From Clostridia bacterium (GTDB lineage Bacteria > Bacillota > Clostridia > Oscillospirales > Acutalibacteraceae), in NCBI GenBank assembly GCA_017631795.1, contig JAGBSO010000022.1, forward strand, positions 1 through 64,000: a stretch of 64,000 nucleotides of DNA, given 5' to 3'. The translations under genes were made by a program, and so were the position numbers. Shown here piece by piece: positions 24,992-33,809 of this stretch (its first letter is position 1; every line of letters starts with the position of its first letter). The notes under the pieces were generated by a model that saw nothing but the letters and a program-made list of their open reading frames with translations, did no database searches and was not told the DNA's origin.

Positions 24992-26782
24992 TCAGATATT
25001 TTCTTCAGTTATTCTGTTCAGATAATTTTCAAATACAGATTGTTTAAACGGCACAGATGAAACCCTGATGTATTCGGTTTTGCCATTGCCGGTAACAGTA
25101 AGATAATCCCTGTAATACAGATTTTCTTTAACAACATTTCCGTTTTTTACAAAAACAGCACCGCCTCTGCTGCCTGTTTCAGGAAGCTCGGAAACAATTG
25201 CTTCAAGAAGTGCTTTCATACACAGAATCATATCCTTGTCACGGAAATAATCTGAAAGAGACCTGTGTTTTAAAGGATACGAACCGATAACTGCATTAAT
25301 TTCATCCAAAAGAGCAATGCAGCCTTCGTAATCCCTTCTGAATGATGCAACTTCACTCATTTTCTTTTTCAGATATGAGTAATCAACCGTACTGTCTTCA
25401 ACAAAGTCTGAAAGTTCATGGGCATCATAAAATGCAAAATCATTTTCTGACAAATTACAAGTTGCTTTATTTTTTATGTGTCCTGATACAACAAGACCGC
25501 CTACCTGAGTATCATTGAGCGCAGAGCCGCCCGGTCTTGAAAGTCCGAAAGTTCCTGCTGCTTCACCAATAACATAAAGGCCTTTTATATCGGTTTCAAA
25601 ATTTTTGTCTGTATAGACACCACCGTTATTGTGCTGAGCACAAACCGCAATGCGAAGTTTTTCACTGTACAGATCTATACCCTGACGAGCATATACATCT
25701 ATAGCTTTCCGGTTGAGTTTTTCAAGCCTTTCAACAGGTGTGTCTGCAAGACAATCTGTGTTCTCTATATATTCCCTTGCTTCTTCACAAAGCTTTTCAA
25801 AACAAAAATCTGCAGGATTTTTCCTGTAATCAAGATATACAGTTCTGCCTTTCTGCTTTTCGCTGTGAACAGCAATATCGATCTGTGAACTCTGCTCTGA
25901 TCTCGCAAAAGAAAACGGCCACTGATAACCTTTAAGAAAAACATAACTGTATGCTTCGTGAATATTCGTAAAGTAATCCTTAAGAAATTCTGTTTCATTT
26001 CCGTTTTCATCAACGCTGACAAAACGAGGAATAACCTGCATAAAGCTGCCCGAAACATTCCAACGGAAATCAACAGACGCCATTCCGTACTGCCATTGTG
26101 TAAAATTACACATCCGCACACCAGCCTCAAGAAGTACACCTGTCATTCCGTGCTGTGATTCGGGATAAACACTGTCTTCGTATATACATGACGGTGCACC
26201 TGTTGCACAGATTACATTTTCCGCAAAAAATGTTTCTGTCTGATCTGTTTCTGTATTCAGCACAGCAACACCTTTTACCGTGTTATTATCATTTAAAATT
26301 TTTATGACCTGTCTGTTGTCAAAAAGTTCTGTTTTATTTTTCTCAAGCACAACATTCTCAAGTTTCTGCGTCATGAATCTGGATGTGAGCGGTCCGACTG
26401 AAGTTGCACGCACGGTATCATCATGGTCAGTTTTATAACCGGGATAACCGCCGAATTCATCAGTCGGGAATGCAACACCGTAATCACAAAGACGAAGAAA
26501 ACACCTTGTGCTGTTTACAGCTTCAAGATACATTTTCTCTCCGTCACATGAACCGCCTGCAAACATATCCGACGCCATTTTATAGGGACTGTCCGGAGTT
26601 ATTCCGTCCATAGAAAGTTTATAATATGTCTGCTTATCACTGCCTGTATTCCGTGAAGTGCCCCAGAATCTGTTTTCTGTGATTATTGCAATATCATCTG
26701 TGCCGTCTCTGAAAAGCCAATCGGCTGCGCTGTATGCTGCAGCACCACTGCCTATAATCAGTGCTTTATATATCTTTTTCAT
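24992..26782 (-). CDS. FAD-dependent oxidoreductase (fumarate reductase / L-aspartate oxidase superfamily)
   Basis: A 596-residue flavoprotein. The N-terminal dinucleotide loop is IIGSGAAAYSAA, followed by SRNTGSDKQ and a second conserved block CATGAPSCIYED. The FAD motif GLYVIGEAAGTFGLSRPGGSALNDTQVGG lies near residue 400. A helical C-terminal domain follows, as in succinate dehydrogenase/fumarate reductase flavoproteins. There is no signal peptide. Its substrate is unknown; adjacency to fumarase suggests a dicarboxylate but this is inference. It overlaps the upstream SDR gene by 4 nt (ATGA), so the two are translationally coupled. Confidence 0.82.
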   Translation of the reverse strand: MKKIYKALIIGSGAAAYSAADWLFRDGTDDIAIITENRFWGTSRNTGSDKQTYYKLSMDGITPDSPYKMASDMFAGGSCDGEKMYLEAVNSTRCFLRLCDYGVAFPTDEFGGYPGYKTDHDDTVRATSVGPLTSRFMTQKLENVVLEKNKTELFDNRQVIKILNDNNTVKGVAVLNTETDQTETFFAENVICATGAPSCIYEDSVYPESQHGMTGVLLEAGVRMCNFTQWQYGMASVDFRWNVSGSFMQVIPRFVSVDENGNETEFLKDYFTNIHEAYSYVFLKGYQWPFSFARSEQSSQIDIAVHSEKQKGRTVYLDYRKNPADFCFEKLCEEAREYIENTDCLADTPVERLEKLNRKAIDVYARQGIDLYSEKLRIAVCAQHNNGGVYTDKNFETDIKGLYVIGEAAGTFGLSRPGGSALNDTQVGGLVVSGHIKNKATCNLSENDFAFYDAHELSDFVEDSTVDYSYLKKKMSEVASFRRDYEGCIALLDEINAVIGSYPLKHRSLSDYFRDKDMILCMKALLEAIVSELPETGSRGGAVFVKNGNVVKENLYYRDYLTVTGNGKTEYIRVSSVPFKQSVFENYLNRITEENI

Positions 26783-27516
26783 AAACGCCTCACATTGAAA
26801 CCGCCGTCACAATCGATAACTGTGCCTGTGCAGAAATCAAAATTACCTTCGGCAATTGCACCGACACACTTTGCAACATCTTCCGGTTTACCCATTCTTT
26901 TTATCGGAGTTATTCCCTCTGAAATAAGTTTTTCATATTTTTCTTTTACTTTTGATGTCATATCAGTTTCAATGATACCGGGTCTTATTTCAAGAACACT
27001 TATATCATATTCTGCAAGTCTTGCAGCAAAAAGCTTTGTAATCATTGAAATGCCTGCTTTTGAAACGCAGTATTCACCTCTGTTTACGGAAGCAGTATAA
27101 GCTGACATGGAAGAAATATTGACAATTCTTGCTTTTTTGTTATTTACAAGCAAAGGCACAAATTTCTGTGTAACAAAAAAAGTACCTTTTAAATTTATGT
27201 CTGTAAGATAATCAAAATCATCAGGCGTAATTTCAAGAATATCTTTTCTTTCCCTCGGAGCAACTCCTGCATTATTGACAAGAAGCGAAAGCTTTCCGAA
27301 TTTTCTTTCAACAAATGAAACAAGACCGTTTACATCTGAATCATCTGAAATATCACAAGAAACAAAGAATATTTTTTCATTATATTTTTTTTCAAGATCT
27401 TCAAAATCACTGTTTCTGCTTCTTGCAGAAACAATTACCGTAAAACCTTTTTCAAGAAGTTCTTCTGCAATGGCTTTGCCTATTCCTCTGGTTCCACCTG
27501 TTACAACAGCAACCAT
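26779..27516 (-). CDS. Short-chain dehydrogenase/reductase, 3-oxoacyl-reductase-like
   Basis: A 245-residue classical SDR. Landmarks are the NAD(P) loop TGGTRGIGKAIAEELL, NNAGVAPRERKD (NNAG), the catalytic Ser in NISSMSAYTA, the YCVSK pair (Y-x3-K) and RPGIIETDM. It ends in CDGGFNVRRL, as in FabG-like enzymes. It heads a two-gene unit with the FAD oxidoreductase, which it overlaps by 4 nt. The substrate is not known; a polyol, 3-oxoacyl or sugar-alcohol role is each possible. Confidence 0.88.
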   Translation of the reverse strand: MVAVVTGGTRGIGKAIAEELLEKGFTVIVSARSRNSDFEDLEKKYNEKIFFVSCDISDDSDVNGLVSFVERKFGKLSLLVNNAGVAPRERKDILEITPDDFDYLTDINLKGTFFVTQKFVPLLVNNKKARIVNISSMSAYTASVNRGEYCVSKAGISMITKLFAARLAEYDISVLEIRPGIIETDMTSKVKEKYEKLISEGITPIKRMGKPEDVAKCVGAIAEGNFDFCTGTVIDCDGGFNVRRL

Positions 27517-27751
27517 ATTTTATTCCTCCTCAATCTTTTTTGGGAACATATTCAACAATTCTGTTATTCTTTATTTAATTTATCATTTTGCAATTGAAAT
27601 TACAATGGTATTGAACAAAAAAATATATATTTTACAAAGTTCTTGCATAACTATCCGGCATTCAAAATCATTTTGATATTGTGATTTTAATTCTGATGTG
27701 TTAAAATCAATACAAATACAGCTTAAAAACTGATCAGGGAGGTGACGGTCT

Positions 27752-29764
27752 GTGGCTGAAATTTTTCACAATACAGGTATACTCGCCCATGTAGACTCAG
27801 GTAAAACCACACTTACCGAGCAATTACTGTTTCTGACAGGTGCTATCCGTAACGCAGGCAGTGTTGATTCAGGTACAACAGCAACAGACAGCCTTTCTGT
27901 TGAAAAACAAAGAGGCATTTCAGTGCGCACTGCAACTGCAACAACAAAATGGAAAGACGTGACAATCAACATAATTGACACACCGGGTCATATTGACTTT
28001 GCAGGCGAAGTTGAGCGTGCACTTTCGGCACTTGATTATGCCGTTGTTATAGTTTCTGCTGTTGAAGGTGTACGCGCCCATACAGAGAATATACTGAAGT
28101 CACTTGATGCGGAAAATCTGCCCAGACTCATTTTTATAAACAAAGTCGACAGAGCAGGTGCAGATGTTTCAAAGGTTATAAAAGAGCTTGAAAGCATCTC
28201 TTCTCAGACACATATTATTCTTTCAGATATTGAAAATGAAGGAACAGAAAACTGCTCTGTTTGTGCTACAGATGAAAAAACATTCTGCTCAAGAGCTACA
28301 GAGACTCTTGCCGACATTTCCGATGAAGCTGCTGAAATTTTTCTCAGTGACGATGTACTTGCGAAAGAAAAAGCAGATGAAATCATACGCAAAGAGATCG
28401 CGGACTGCCGATTGACTCCTGTTGTTTTCGGCAGTGCAAAATACGGTGTCGGAGTAAAAGAACTTGCAGATATTCTTATTGAATACATGCCCGATTCATC
28501 AAGAAGAGCAACAGATAATCTGTGCGGTATCATATTCAAAATTGAACATGACAAATCTCTGGGTAAAATTTCACACATACGTCTTTTCGGCGGTGAAATT
28601 TCAAACAGAGATGAAGTTGAATTATTTGCTCCCCAAAAAAATCAGATTGCGCAGTCTGATGCGGTTGAAATTGAAGAATCAAAAAAAATAAAAGAAAAAG
28701 TATCTCAGATAAAGAAATTCAGCGGAGCTAAAAGTACCGATACGGGCATCATCCGAAGTGGTGATGTTGCTGCTGTCTGTGGTCTTCCGTCTGCAAAAAA
28801 CGGTTTTTATATCGGCACTCCCATGCAAACGGAAGATGCAAATCTTGTAAATCCGTTTTTACGTGTCAGAGTTACTCCTGCAGATTCCGACCCGCTGAAA
28901 ATCCCGGCTCTTGCCGCTGCACTGAATGAATTATCAGACGAAGAACCTTACATGAATGCCAAATGGGAAAACGGTCAGAAAGAAATAACAATCAGCACAA
29001 CAGGCAGAATCCAGCTTGAAGTCCTTTCAAATCTTCTTAAAGAAAGATATAATCTTACTGCTGATTTTTCTCCTCCGACAGTCATTTACAAAGAAACACC
29101 GTCTTCAGCCGGCACAGGTCTTGCAAGATATACAATGCCGAAACCTTGTTGGGCTGTTGTTGAATTCAATATTGAACCGATGCCCCGAGGATACGGAGTT
29201 TCATATCACGGTAAGCTCCCGAACAACCAATGTTTTTATCGTTATCAGTCACATATCCGTACTTCTTTCGGCAGATGCCTTGAACAAGGTCTTTACGGCT
29301 GGGAAGTAACTGATTTCAGATGCACTCTGGTGGGCGGTGAACATCACACAATTCATACACATCCGCTTGACTTTTTTGTATGCACACCGATGGCATTCAT
29401 GAACGGACTTACTCAGACAGGCTCAACAATTCTTGAACCTTTGCTCAGAATCCGTGTTGTAGCACCCGAAGATTTCCAGGGAAAAATTTTCTCCGAAATC
29501 GTCAAAATGGGCGGTGAATATGACACTCCTGTTATACGTGCAGGGATTATTACAATTGAAGCTGTTGTACCCGTTGCAACATCAATGACTTTCCCCGAAA
29601 GATTGGCAGCACTCACATCAGGCAAAGCCGTACTTTCACAGGTATTCCACGGTTACAGAGAATGTAACGACGGAATTGAACATACAAATCCCAGGAACGG
29701 TGTAAATCCCCTTGATCGTTCCAAATGGATTCTGTGGGCAAGAGGTGCCTATAATGCGGAATAA
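27752..29764 (+). CDS. TetM-like ribosomal-protection-type translational GTPase
   Basis: A 670-residue homologue of EF-G and of TetM/TetO/TetW proteins, which bind the ribosome and eject tetracycline. The G-domain begins at once (NTGILAHVDSGKTTLTE), with SVEKQRGISV (switch region), DTPGHIDF and NKVD. Domains II to V follow, with the tip segment RTSFGRCLEQGLYGWEVTDF. The GTG start is preceded by GGGAGGTGA. It is slightly longer than TetM (639) and has native-looking codon use. Whether it confers tetracycline resistance or is a housekeeping translation factor cannot be decided by sequence reading; I see no mobile element beside it. Confidence 0.85.
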   Translation: MAEIFHNTGILAHVDSGKTTLTEQLLFLTGAIRNAGSVDSGTTATDSLSVEKQRGISVRTATATTKWKDVTINIIDTPGHIDFAGEVERALSALDYAVVIVSAVEGVRAHTENILKSLDAENLPRLIFINKVDRAGADVSKVIKELESISSQTHIILSDIENEGTENCSVCATDEKTFCSRATETLADISDEAAEIFLSDDVLAKEKADEIIRKEIADCRLTPVVFGSAKYGVGVKELADILIEYMPDSSRRATDNLCGIIFKIEHDKSLGKISHIRLFGGEISNRDEVELFAPQKNQIAQSDAVEIEESKKIKEKVSQIKKFSGAKSTDTGIIRSGDVAAVCGLPSAKNGFYIGTPMQTEDANLVNPFLRVRVTPADSDPLKIPALAAALNELSDEEPYMNAKWENGQKEITISTTGRIQLEVLSNLLKERYNLTADFSPPTVIYKETPSSAGTGLARYTMPKPCWAVVEFNIEPMPRGYGVSYHGKLPNNQCFYRYQSHIRTSFGRCLEQGLYGWEVTDFRCTLVGGEHHTIHTHPLDFFVCTPMAFMNGLTQTGSTILEPLLRIRVVAPEDFQGKIFSEIVKMGGEYDTPVIRAGIITIEAVVPVATSMTFPERLAALTSGKAVLSQVFHGYRECNDGIEHTNPRNGVNPLDRSKWILWARGAYNAE

Positions 29765-29765
29765 A

Positions 29766-29800
29766 AAAAGCCTTGAGAATAATCTCAGGGCTTTTATTTT
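29766..29800 (+). terminator. Intrinsic terminator
   Basis: AAAAGCCTTGAGA (29766-29778) and TCTCAGGGCTTTT (29783-29795) form a stem followed by ATTTTG, just after the GTPase gene. Confidence 0.8.
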
Positions 29801-29862
29801 GAATCACCGTATAAGTTTATCATTTTGCAGAAATATTCGCATATATATTACAAGGTGATTTT

Positions 29863-30633
29863 ATGAAAATTTTATCAATCAGACTCAGATCGGTTATTAT
29901 TACTGCATTTGTTATCATTGCAGTTGCATTCGGGATATTTTTTACAGCAAGTACATTGTCTGATGCGGTTTCAGCTCAGGCAAGACTGATACCCATTTAC
30001 AATGTTGATACAACTGAAAACAAAGTGGCGGTCACATTCAACTGCGCTGTGGGAAATTCGGATATTGATACAATTCTTGCAACACTTGATGAATATGGTG
30101 TCAGGGCAACATTCTTTGTTTTAGGCTCATGGGCAGACAATTACACGGATGAAGTGCAGAAAATTTATGATGAAGGACATGAAATCGGCAACCATTCATA
30201 TTCCCACAAAGATATGCCGTCGATGAATTATGAAGATATTATTCTTGATATTCAGAAATGCAATGAAACTGTCAGAAATATAACGGGACACTCTCCTTCT
30301 CTTTTCCGTGCTCCGTCGGGGGCATACGATAACAAAACAATCTCCGCCACAGAAAATCTTGGGATGCAAACAATTCAATGGGATGTTGATTCTCTCGACT
30401 GGAAAAATATTTCTTCAGATGAAATATTCAAGCGTGTTACAACAAAAGTGCAAAAAGGATCGATAATTCAGCTACACACAGGCACTGAGCACACTGCAGA
30501 AGCTTTGCCGCAGATTCTTGAATATCTGAAAAATAATAATATATCTTCAACTGTCGTTAGTGATCTGATTTATTCAGACAATTATATAATCGACAATAAC
30601 GGTACACAGATATACAAAAATGGAACAAACTAA
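29863..30633 (+). CDS. NodB-type polysaccharide deacetylase-like protein with altered catalytic motif
   Basis: A 256-residue protein with an N-terminal signal or anchor segment (residues 10-35) and a NodB barrel. The metal-binding motif 2 is intact (GNHSYSHKDM), as are motif 3 (FRAPSGAYD), motif 4 (WDVDSLDW) and motif 5 (IIQLHTG). Motif 1, usually TFDDG or TFDAAWG, reads TFNCAVGN, so the Asp that serves as catalytic base and metal contact is Asn. It may be a non-catalytic or altered deacetylase of peptidoglycan or another N-acetyl polymer outside the membrane. It resembles the clostridial PdaB/YlxY-type sporulation and wall proteins. Confidence 0.82.
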   Translation: MKILSIRLRSVIITAFVIIAVAFGIFFTASTLSDAVSAQARLIPIYNVDTTENKVAVTFNCAVGNSDIDTILATLDEYGVRATFFVLGSWADNYTDEVQKIYDEGHEIGNHSYSHKDMPSMNYEDIILDIQKCNETVRNITGHSPSLFRAPSGAYDNKTISATENLGMQTIQWDVDSLDWKNISSDEIFKRVTTKVQKGSIIQLHTGTEHTAEALPQILEYLKNNNISSTVVSDLIYSDNYIIDNNGTQIYKNGTN

Positions 30634-30702
30634 TATTTTCTTTATTGATATATTGCTTTTTGTTAACAATTTGTTTACAAAATCAATATATTTATTAAAA
30701 AA

Positions 30703-30743
30703 TTGTTAATCAATTGTGAAAATGTTTGTTATATAATTAACAA
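30703..30743 (+). promoter_or_regulatory. Rex-like operator over the -10 box of the epimerase gene
   Basis: TTGTTATATAATTAACAA (30726-30743) is a palindrome with perfect 6-bp arms. It differs at one defined position from the Rex consensus TTGTTAA-N4-TTAACAA. Its centre is TATAAT (30732-30737), a probable -10 box. Further TTGTTAA half-sites lie at 30703-30709 and near 30659-30668. Confidence 0.55.
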
Positions 30744-30783
30744 TGTTAGCAAACAAAACTCTGCATAATTGGAGGAAAATAAA

Positions 30784-32328
30784 ATGGCAAACAAAAAAAC
30801 CGTATTCATAACAGGCGGTACAGGTACAATGGGTTGGGCGGCTTTCCAGGAGCTTCTCAAATATCCCAGTGAAATCAACATAAGACTTCTTGCAAGAAAA
30901 GGTCCCAAGAATTTCAAACTCCTCACACCTTACCTCAACTACCCCAATGTAAAAATCGTATGGGGCGACCTGCTTGATTACGAATCAATCCAGGAAGGTA
31001 TTGAAGGTTGCGACTATGTGCTTCACATCGGCGGTATGGTTTCTCCTGCTGCTGACTACAAACCCTATACAACACTCAAAACAAACGTAAAAGCTGCTGA
31101 ATACATCGTAAAAGCTGTTCAGGAGCAGCCCAATGCAGATGACATAAAAGTGTGCTACATCGGTACTGTTGCACAGACAGGTTGCAGAAACTATCCCATC
31201 CACTGGGGACGTACAGGTGACCCCATCAAAATTTCTATTTACGACCATTATGCAATTTCAAAGACTATTGCTGAACGCGTTTTCGCAGAAAGCGGTCTTA
31301 AACATTGGGTAGTTATGCGTCAGTCAGGTATTCTTTACCCTGCACTTCTCCATAACATGGAACCCATCATGTATCACGTTCCCCTCAACGGTGTTCTTGA
31401 ATGGGCAACTGTTGAAGACTCAGGCCGTCTTATGGCTAACTTTGTTACAGAAAAGAATCTCCCTGAAGAGTTCTGGAGAAGCTTCTATAACATCGGTTCA
31501 GGTAAGGATTACAGACTTACAAACTATGAGTTTGAAAAACTCCTTCTCGGTTGTATCGGTCTCGGCGATCCCAAAACTCTCTTTGACCCCAACTGGTTCA
31601 CACTCAAGAACTTCCATGGTCAGTATTATGCAGACAGTGATAAGCTTGAAAAATATCTCCACTTCCGTGAAAACCTTCCTGTTGAAATGTACTTCGACAG
31701 AATGGCTACAATGGTTGAACCCTATTTCAGAATTCCCAAGTTCATTCCCACAAAGAAACTTCTCGGTTTCGGTACAAAACCCTTCATGAAGAAAATTGCA
31801 GAAACAAAGCAGTGGGGTACTCTTGACTGGATCAAGAACAGAGATGAAAAGAGAATTTCTGCATTCTACGGCACATATGAAGATTGGAAGAAAATCGGTT
31901 CATACTGGTCAATGTTCGAACTTGAATTCCCTGACAAGCACAACAGTGCAGCAGAAGAATTCAAACTTGATCACGGCTATGATGAAACAAAGCCTACAGC
32001 TGAACTTGATCTTGAAGATATGCAGAAAGCTGCTGAATTCAGAGGCGGTAAGTGCGTAAGCAAGAAGATGACAAAGGGTGATATGTTCACAAAACTCAAG
32101 TGGCAGTGCGGTACTTGCGGCGAAGAATTCAAAGCAAGCCCCAACCTTGTTCTTAAGGGCGGTCACTGGTGTCCTGACTGTACAATCCCCACAGTTAAAT
32201 GGAACTACGACGAAGTTGCAAAGACAAATCCCTTCTTTGCTCAGGTTTGGTATAACGACCATAAAGAAGATGAACACAATGTATACTACTTTGATGAACT
32301 CTTCGAAGGTTGGGAAAGAAAAAAATAA
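30784..32328 (+). CDS. NAD-dependent epimerase/dehydratase with C-terminal zinc-ribbon region
   Basis: A 514-residue protein. Residues 1 to about 300 are an extended SDR: FITGGTGTMGW (cofactor loop), HIGGMVSPAAD, and the YAISK catalytic pair after YDH. The C-terminal part contains a four-Cys zinc ribbon, CGTCGEEF and CPDC, followed by a conserved-looking acidic/aromatic tail. I do not recognise the combined family or its substrate. The ATG at 30784 follows GGAGG (30771-30775); an upstream TTG is less likely. Codon use is strongly biased to CTC, CCC and AAC, suggesting high expression. A Rex-like site overlaps its promoter. Confidence 0.75.
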   Translation: MANKKTVFITGGTGTMGWAAFQELLKYPSEINIRLLARKGPKNFKLLTPYLNYPNVKIVWGDLLDYESIQEGIEGCDYVLHIGGMVSPAADYKPYTTLKTNVKAAEYIVKAVQEQPNADDIKVCYIGTVAQTGCRNYPIHWGRTGDPIKISIYDHYAISKTIAERVFAESGLKHWVVMRQSGILYPALLHNMEPIMYHVPLNGVLEWATVEDSGRLMANFVTEKNLPEEFWRSFYNIGSGKDYRLTNYEFEKLLLGCIGLGDPKTLFDPNWFTLKNFHGQYYADSDKLEKYLHFRENLPVEMYFDRMATMVEPYFRIPKFIPTKKLLGFGTKPFMKKIAETKQWGTLDWIKNRDEKRISAFYGTYEDWKKIGSYWSMFELEFPDKHNSAAEEFKLDHGYDETKPTAELDLEDMQKAAEFRGGKCVSKKMTKGDMFTKLKWQCGTCGEEFKASPNLVLKGGHWCPDCTIPTVKWNYDEVAKTNPFFAQVWYNDHKEDEHNVYYFDELFEGWERKK

Positions 32329-32348
32329 TTTTTTCCTGAAAATTTTTT

Positions 32349-32379
32349 CCGGTATTCTATATGAATACCGGATTTTTTC
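32349..32379 (+). terminator. Intrinsic terminator
   Basis: CCGGTATTC (32349-32357) and GAATACCGG (32363-32371) form a stem followed by ATTTTTTC. Confidence 0.85.
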
Positions 32380-32399
32380 ATATTTCTGTTAAAAAGTTC

Positions 32400-32428
32400 T
32401 TGCAACATATATAAAAATATTGTATAAT
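32400..32428 (+). promoter_or_regulatory. Promoter of the Nudix gene
   Basis: TTGCAA (32400-32405) and TATAAT (32423-32428) are separated by 17 bp. Confidence 0.7.
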
Positions 32429-32460
32429 AAACTCAGTATATTCGATTGGAAGAAAAATTT

Positions 32461-33192
32461 ATGTTGGGTAAGAATGTTAGAGTAAGAATCACAAAACCCT
32501 TCAATTCTTTTGACAGCAAAACAAATATCCGTTATATGCTGAATTTCGGTGTAGCCGAAATAAAAACGGAGAAAAAATCTTTTATCTATTCCGCATGTGT
32601 TCTGGGAATAAATCATCCTGTCAATATTTTTGAAGGAAAAATCATCGGCATTGTCCGTCATCAGGATAAACGTCCGAATTATATTATTGTTGCACCTAAG
32701 AAATCAAGATACATCAATTTTGAAATTGAAGATGCAATAAAATTCTATGAAAAAAACAAGCCTCATTCACTTGAATGTCTTTATGAAAGCTCATGCGGTG
32801 CCGTTGTTTTCAGAATGATTAACGGTGTGCGCAGATTTCTGCTTATCAAAAACAACAGAAGCAGTCATTGGGGATTCCCTAAAGGTCATATCGAAAAGGG
32901 CGAAACCGAAACTGATACCGCCAAAAGAGAGGTATTGGAAGAAACAGGTCTGCATATAAATATTGTGGACGGATTCAGCACAACATCTGAATATAAAATT
33001 GCAGGAAGAGTGGAAAAAAGAGTTACTATTTTCCTTGCATCCACAACTGACACAAACACTGTGCTTCAGAAAGAGGAAATTGAAGATTATATGTGGCTTG
33101 AGTATGACAAAGCTCTGAACACTCTTAAATTTGAAAATGACAAAAGTATTCTGACTTCTGCAAAAGAATTCCTTGCAGAAAAAAACATCTGA
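32461..33192 (+). CDS. Nudix hydrolase with N-terminal pyrophosphatase-like region
   Basis: A 243-residue protein. The C-terminal half holds a complete Nudix box, GHIEKGETETDTAKREVLEETG (G-x5-E-x7-REUxEExG), preceded by SSHWGFPK. Such enzymes cleave nucleoside diphosphates linked to another group, often housecleaning or Ap4A. The N-terminal ~115 residues contain FEGKIIGIVRHQDKRPNYI followed by VAPKKS, which resembles the inorganic-pyrophosphatase-like region seen fused to some Firmicutes Nudix proteins; this is recalled and not verified. I use the ATG at 32461, after GGAAG. It ends just before the next gene. Confidence 0.82.
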   Translation: MLGKNVRVRITKPFNSFDSKTNIRYMLNFGVAEIKTEKKSFIYSACVLGINHPVNIFEGKIIGIVRHQDKRPNYIIVAPKKSRYINFEIEDAIKFYEKNKPHSLECLYESSCGAVVFRMINGVRRFLLIKNNRSSHWGFPKGHIEKGETETDTAKREVLEETGLHINIVDGFSTTSEYKIAGRVEKRVTIFLASTTDTNTVLQKEEIEDYMWLEYDKALNTLKFENDKSILTSAKEFLAEKNI

Positions 33193-33211
33193 AAAACTGG
33201 AGTTGACAATT

Positions 33212-33766
33212 TTGGCTGAAACATTAGCTAATTTTTTCGTTGATTTGTTCGGCAACAAAATTCCCGGAGAATTAACAATTTTTATCATTTCACTGTTACC
33301 GATTCTTGAACTCAGAGGCGGACTTATTGCTGCAGTACTGCTTGGGGTTCCGCTTTGGAAAGCATTTATAATATGCTACATAGCAAACATGCTTCCCGTT
33401 CCGTTCATCATTCTTTTCATCAAGAAAATCTTTGAATTCCTGAGAAGATTCAAAGTCTTCGGCAAATTCATCGATAAACTTGAAGCAAAGACTGAGAAAA
33501 ACAAAGACAAAATCATGCGATACAAGCAGTGGGGTCTTCTTATTTTTGTTGCGATTCCCCTTCCCGGCACAGGTGCATGGACAGGTGCACTTTTCGCAGC
33601 ACTTCTTGATATCGACATCAAAAAGGCAATCCCCATCATTGCTTTGGGCGTACTGATTGCAGGTGTAATCGTTTCAGTTCTTTCATACGGCACAGCAGCT
33701 CTCATCGGTGGCGAACCCGTTTCAACTGAAGCAATGATATCTCTTATTTCACAGATCAGAGCATAA
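33212..33766 (+). CDS. Small multidrug-export/COG2426-type membrane protein
   Basis: A 184-residue integral membrane protein with four to five hydrophobic segments. The family landmarks are LLPILELRGGLIAA in the first third and LPGTGAWTGALFAALL in the second, each containing the conserved Pro/Glu/Arg/Gly and Pro-Gly-Thr-Gly residues. It is annotated as a putative small multidrug exporter in many genomes, but its substrate is unproven. I start at the TTG at 33212 with GGAG 10 nt upstream; a longer ORF overlaps the Nudix gene. The terminator at 33771 closes this unit. Confidence 0.8.
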   Translation: MAETLANFFVDLFGNKIPGELTIFIISLLPILELRGGLIAAVLLGVPLWKAFIICYIANMLPVPFIILFIKKIFEFLRRFKVFGKFIDKLEAKTEKNKDKIMRYKQWGLLIFVAIPLPGTGAWTGALFAALLDIDIKKAIPIIALGVLIAGVIVSVLSYGTAALIGGEPVSTEAMISLISQIRA

Positions 33767-33770
33767 AAAA

Positions 33771-33798
33771 CGGTCGCCGAAACATGGCGACCGTTTTT
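33771..33798 (+). terminator. Intrinsic terminator
   Basis: CGGTCGCC (33771-33778) and GGCGACCG (33786-33793) with TTTTT after. Confidence 0.88.
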
Positions 33799-33809
33799 GA
33801 TTCGTCCAT

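Noticed and set aside
27752-29764. Acquired tetracycline-resistance gene on a mobile element
   Set aside because: No integrase, transposase or direct repeats flank it, and codon use matches its neighbours.
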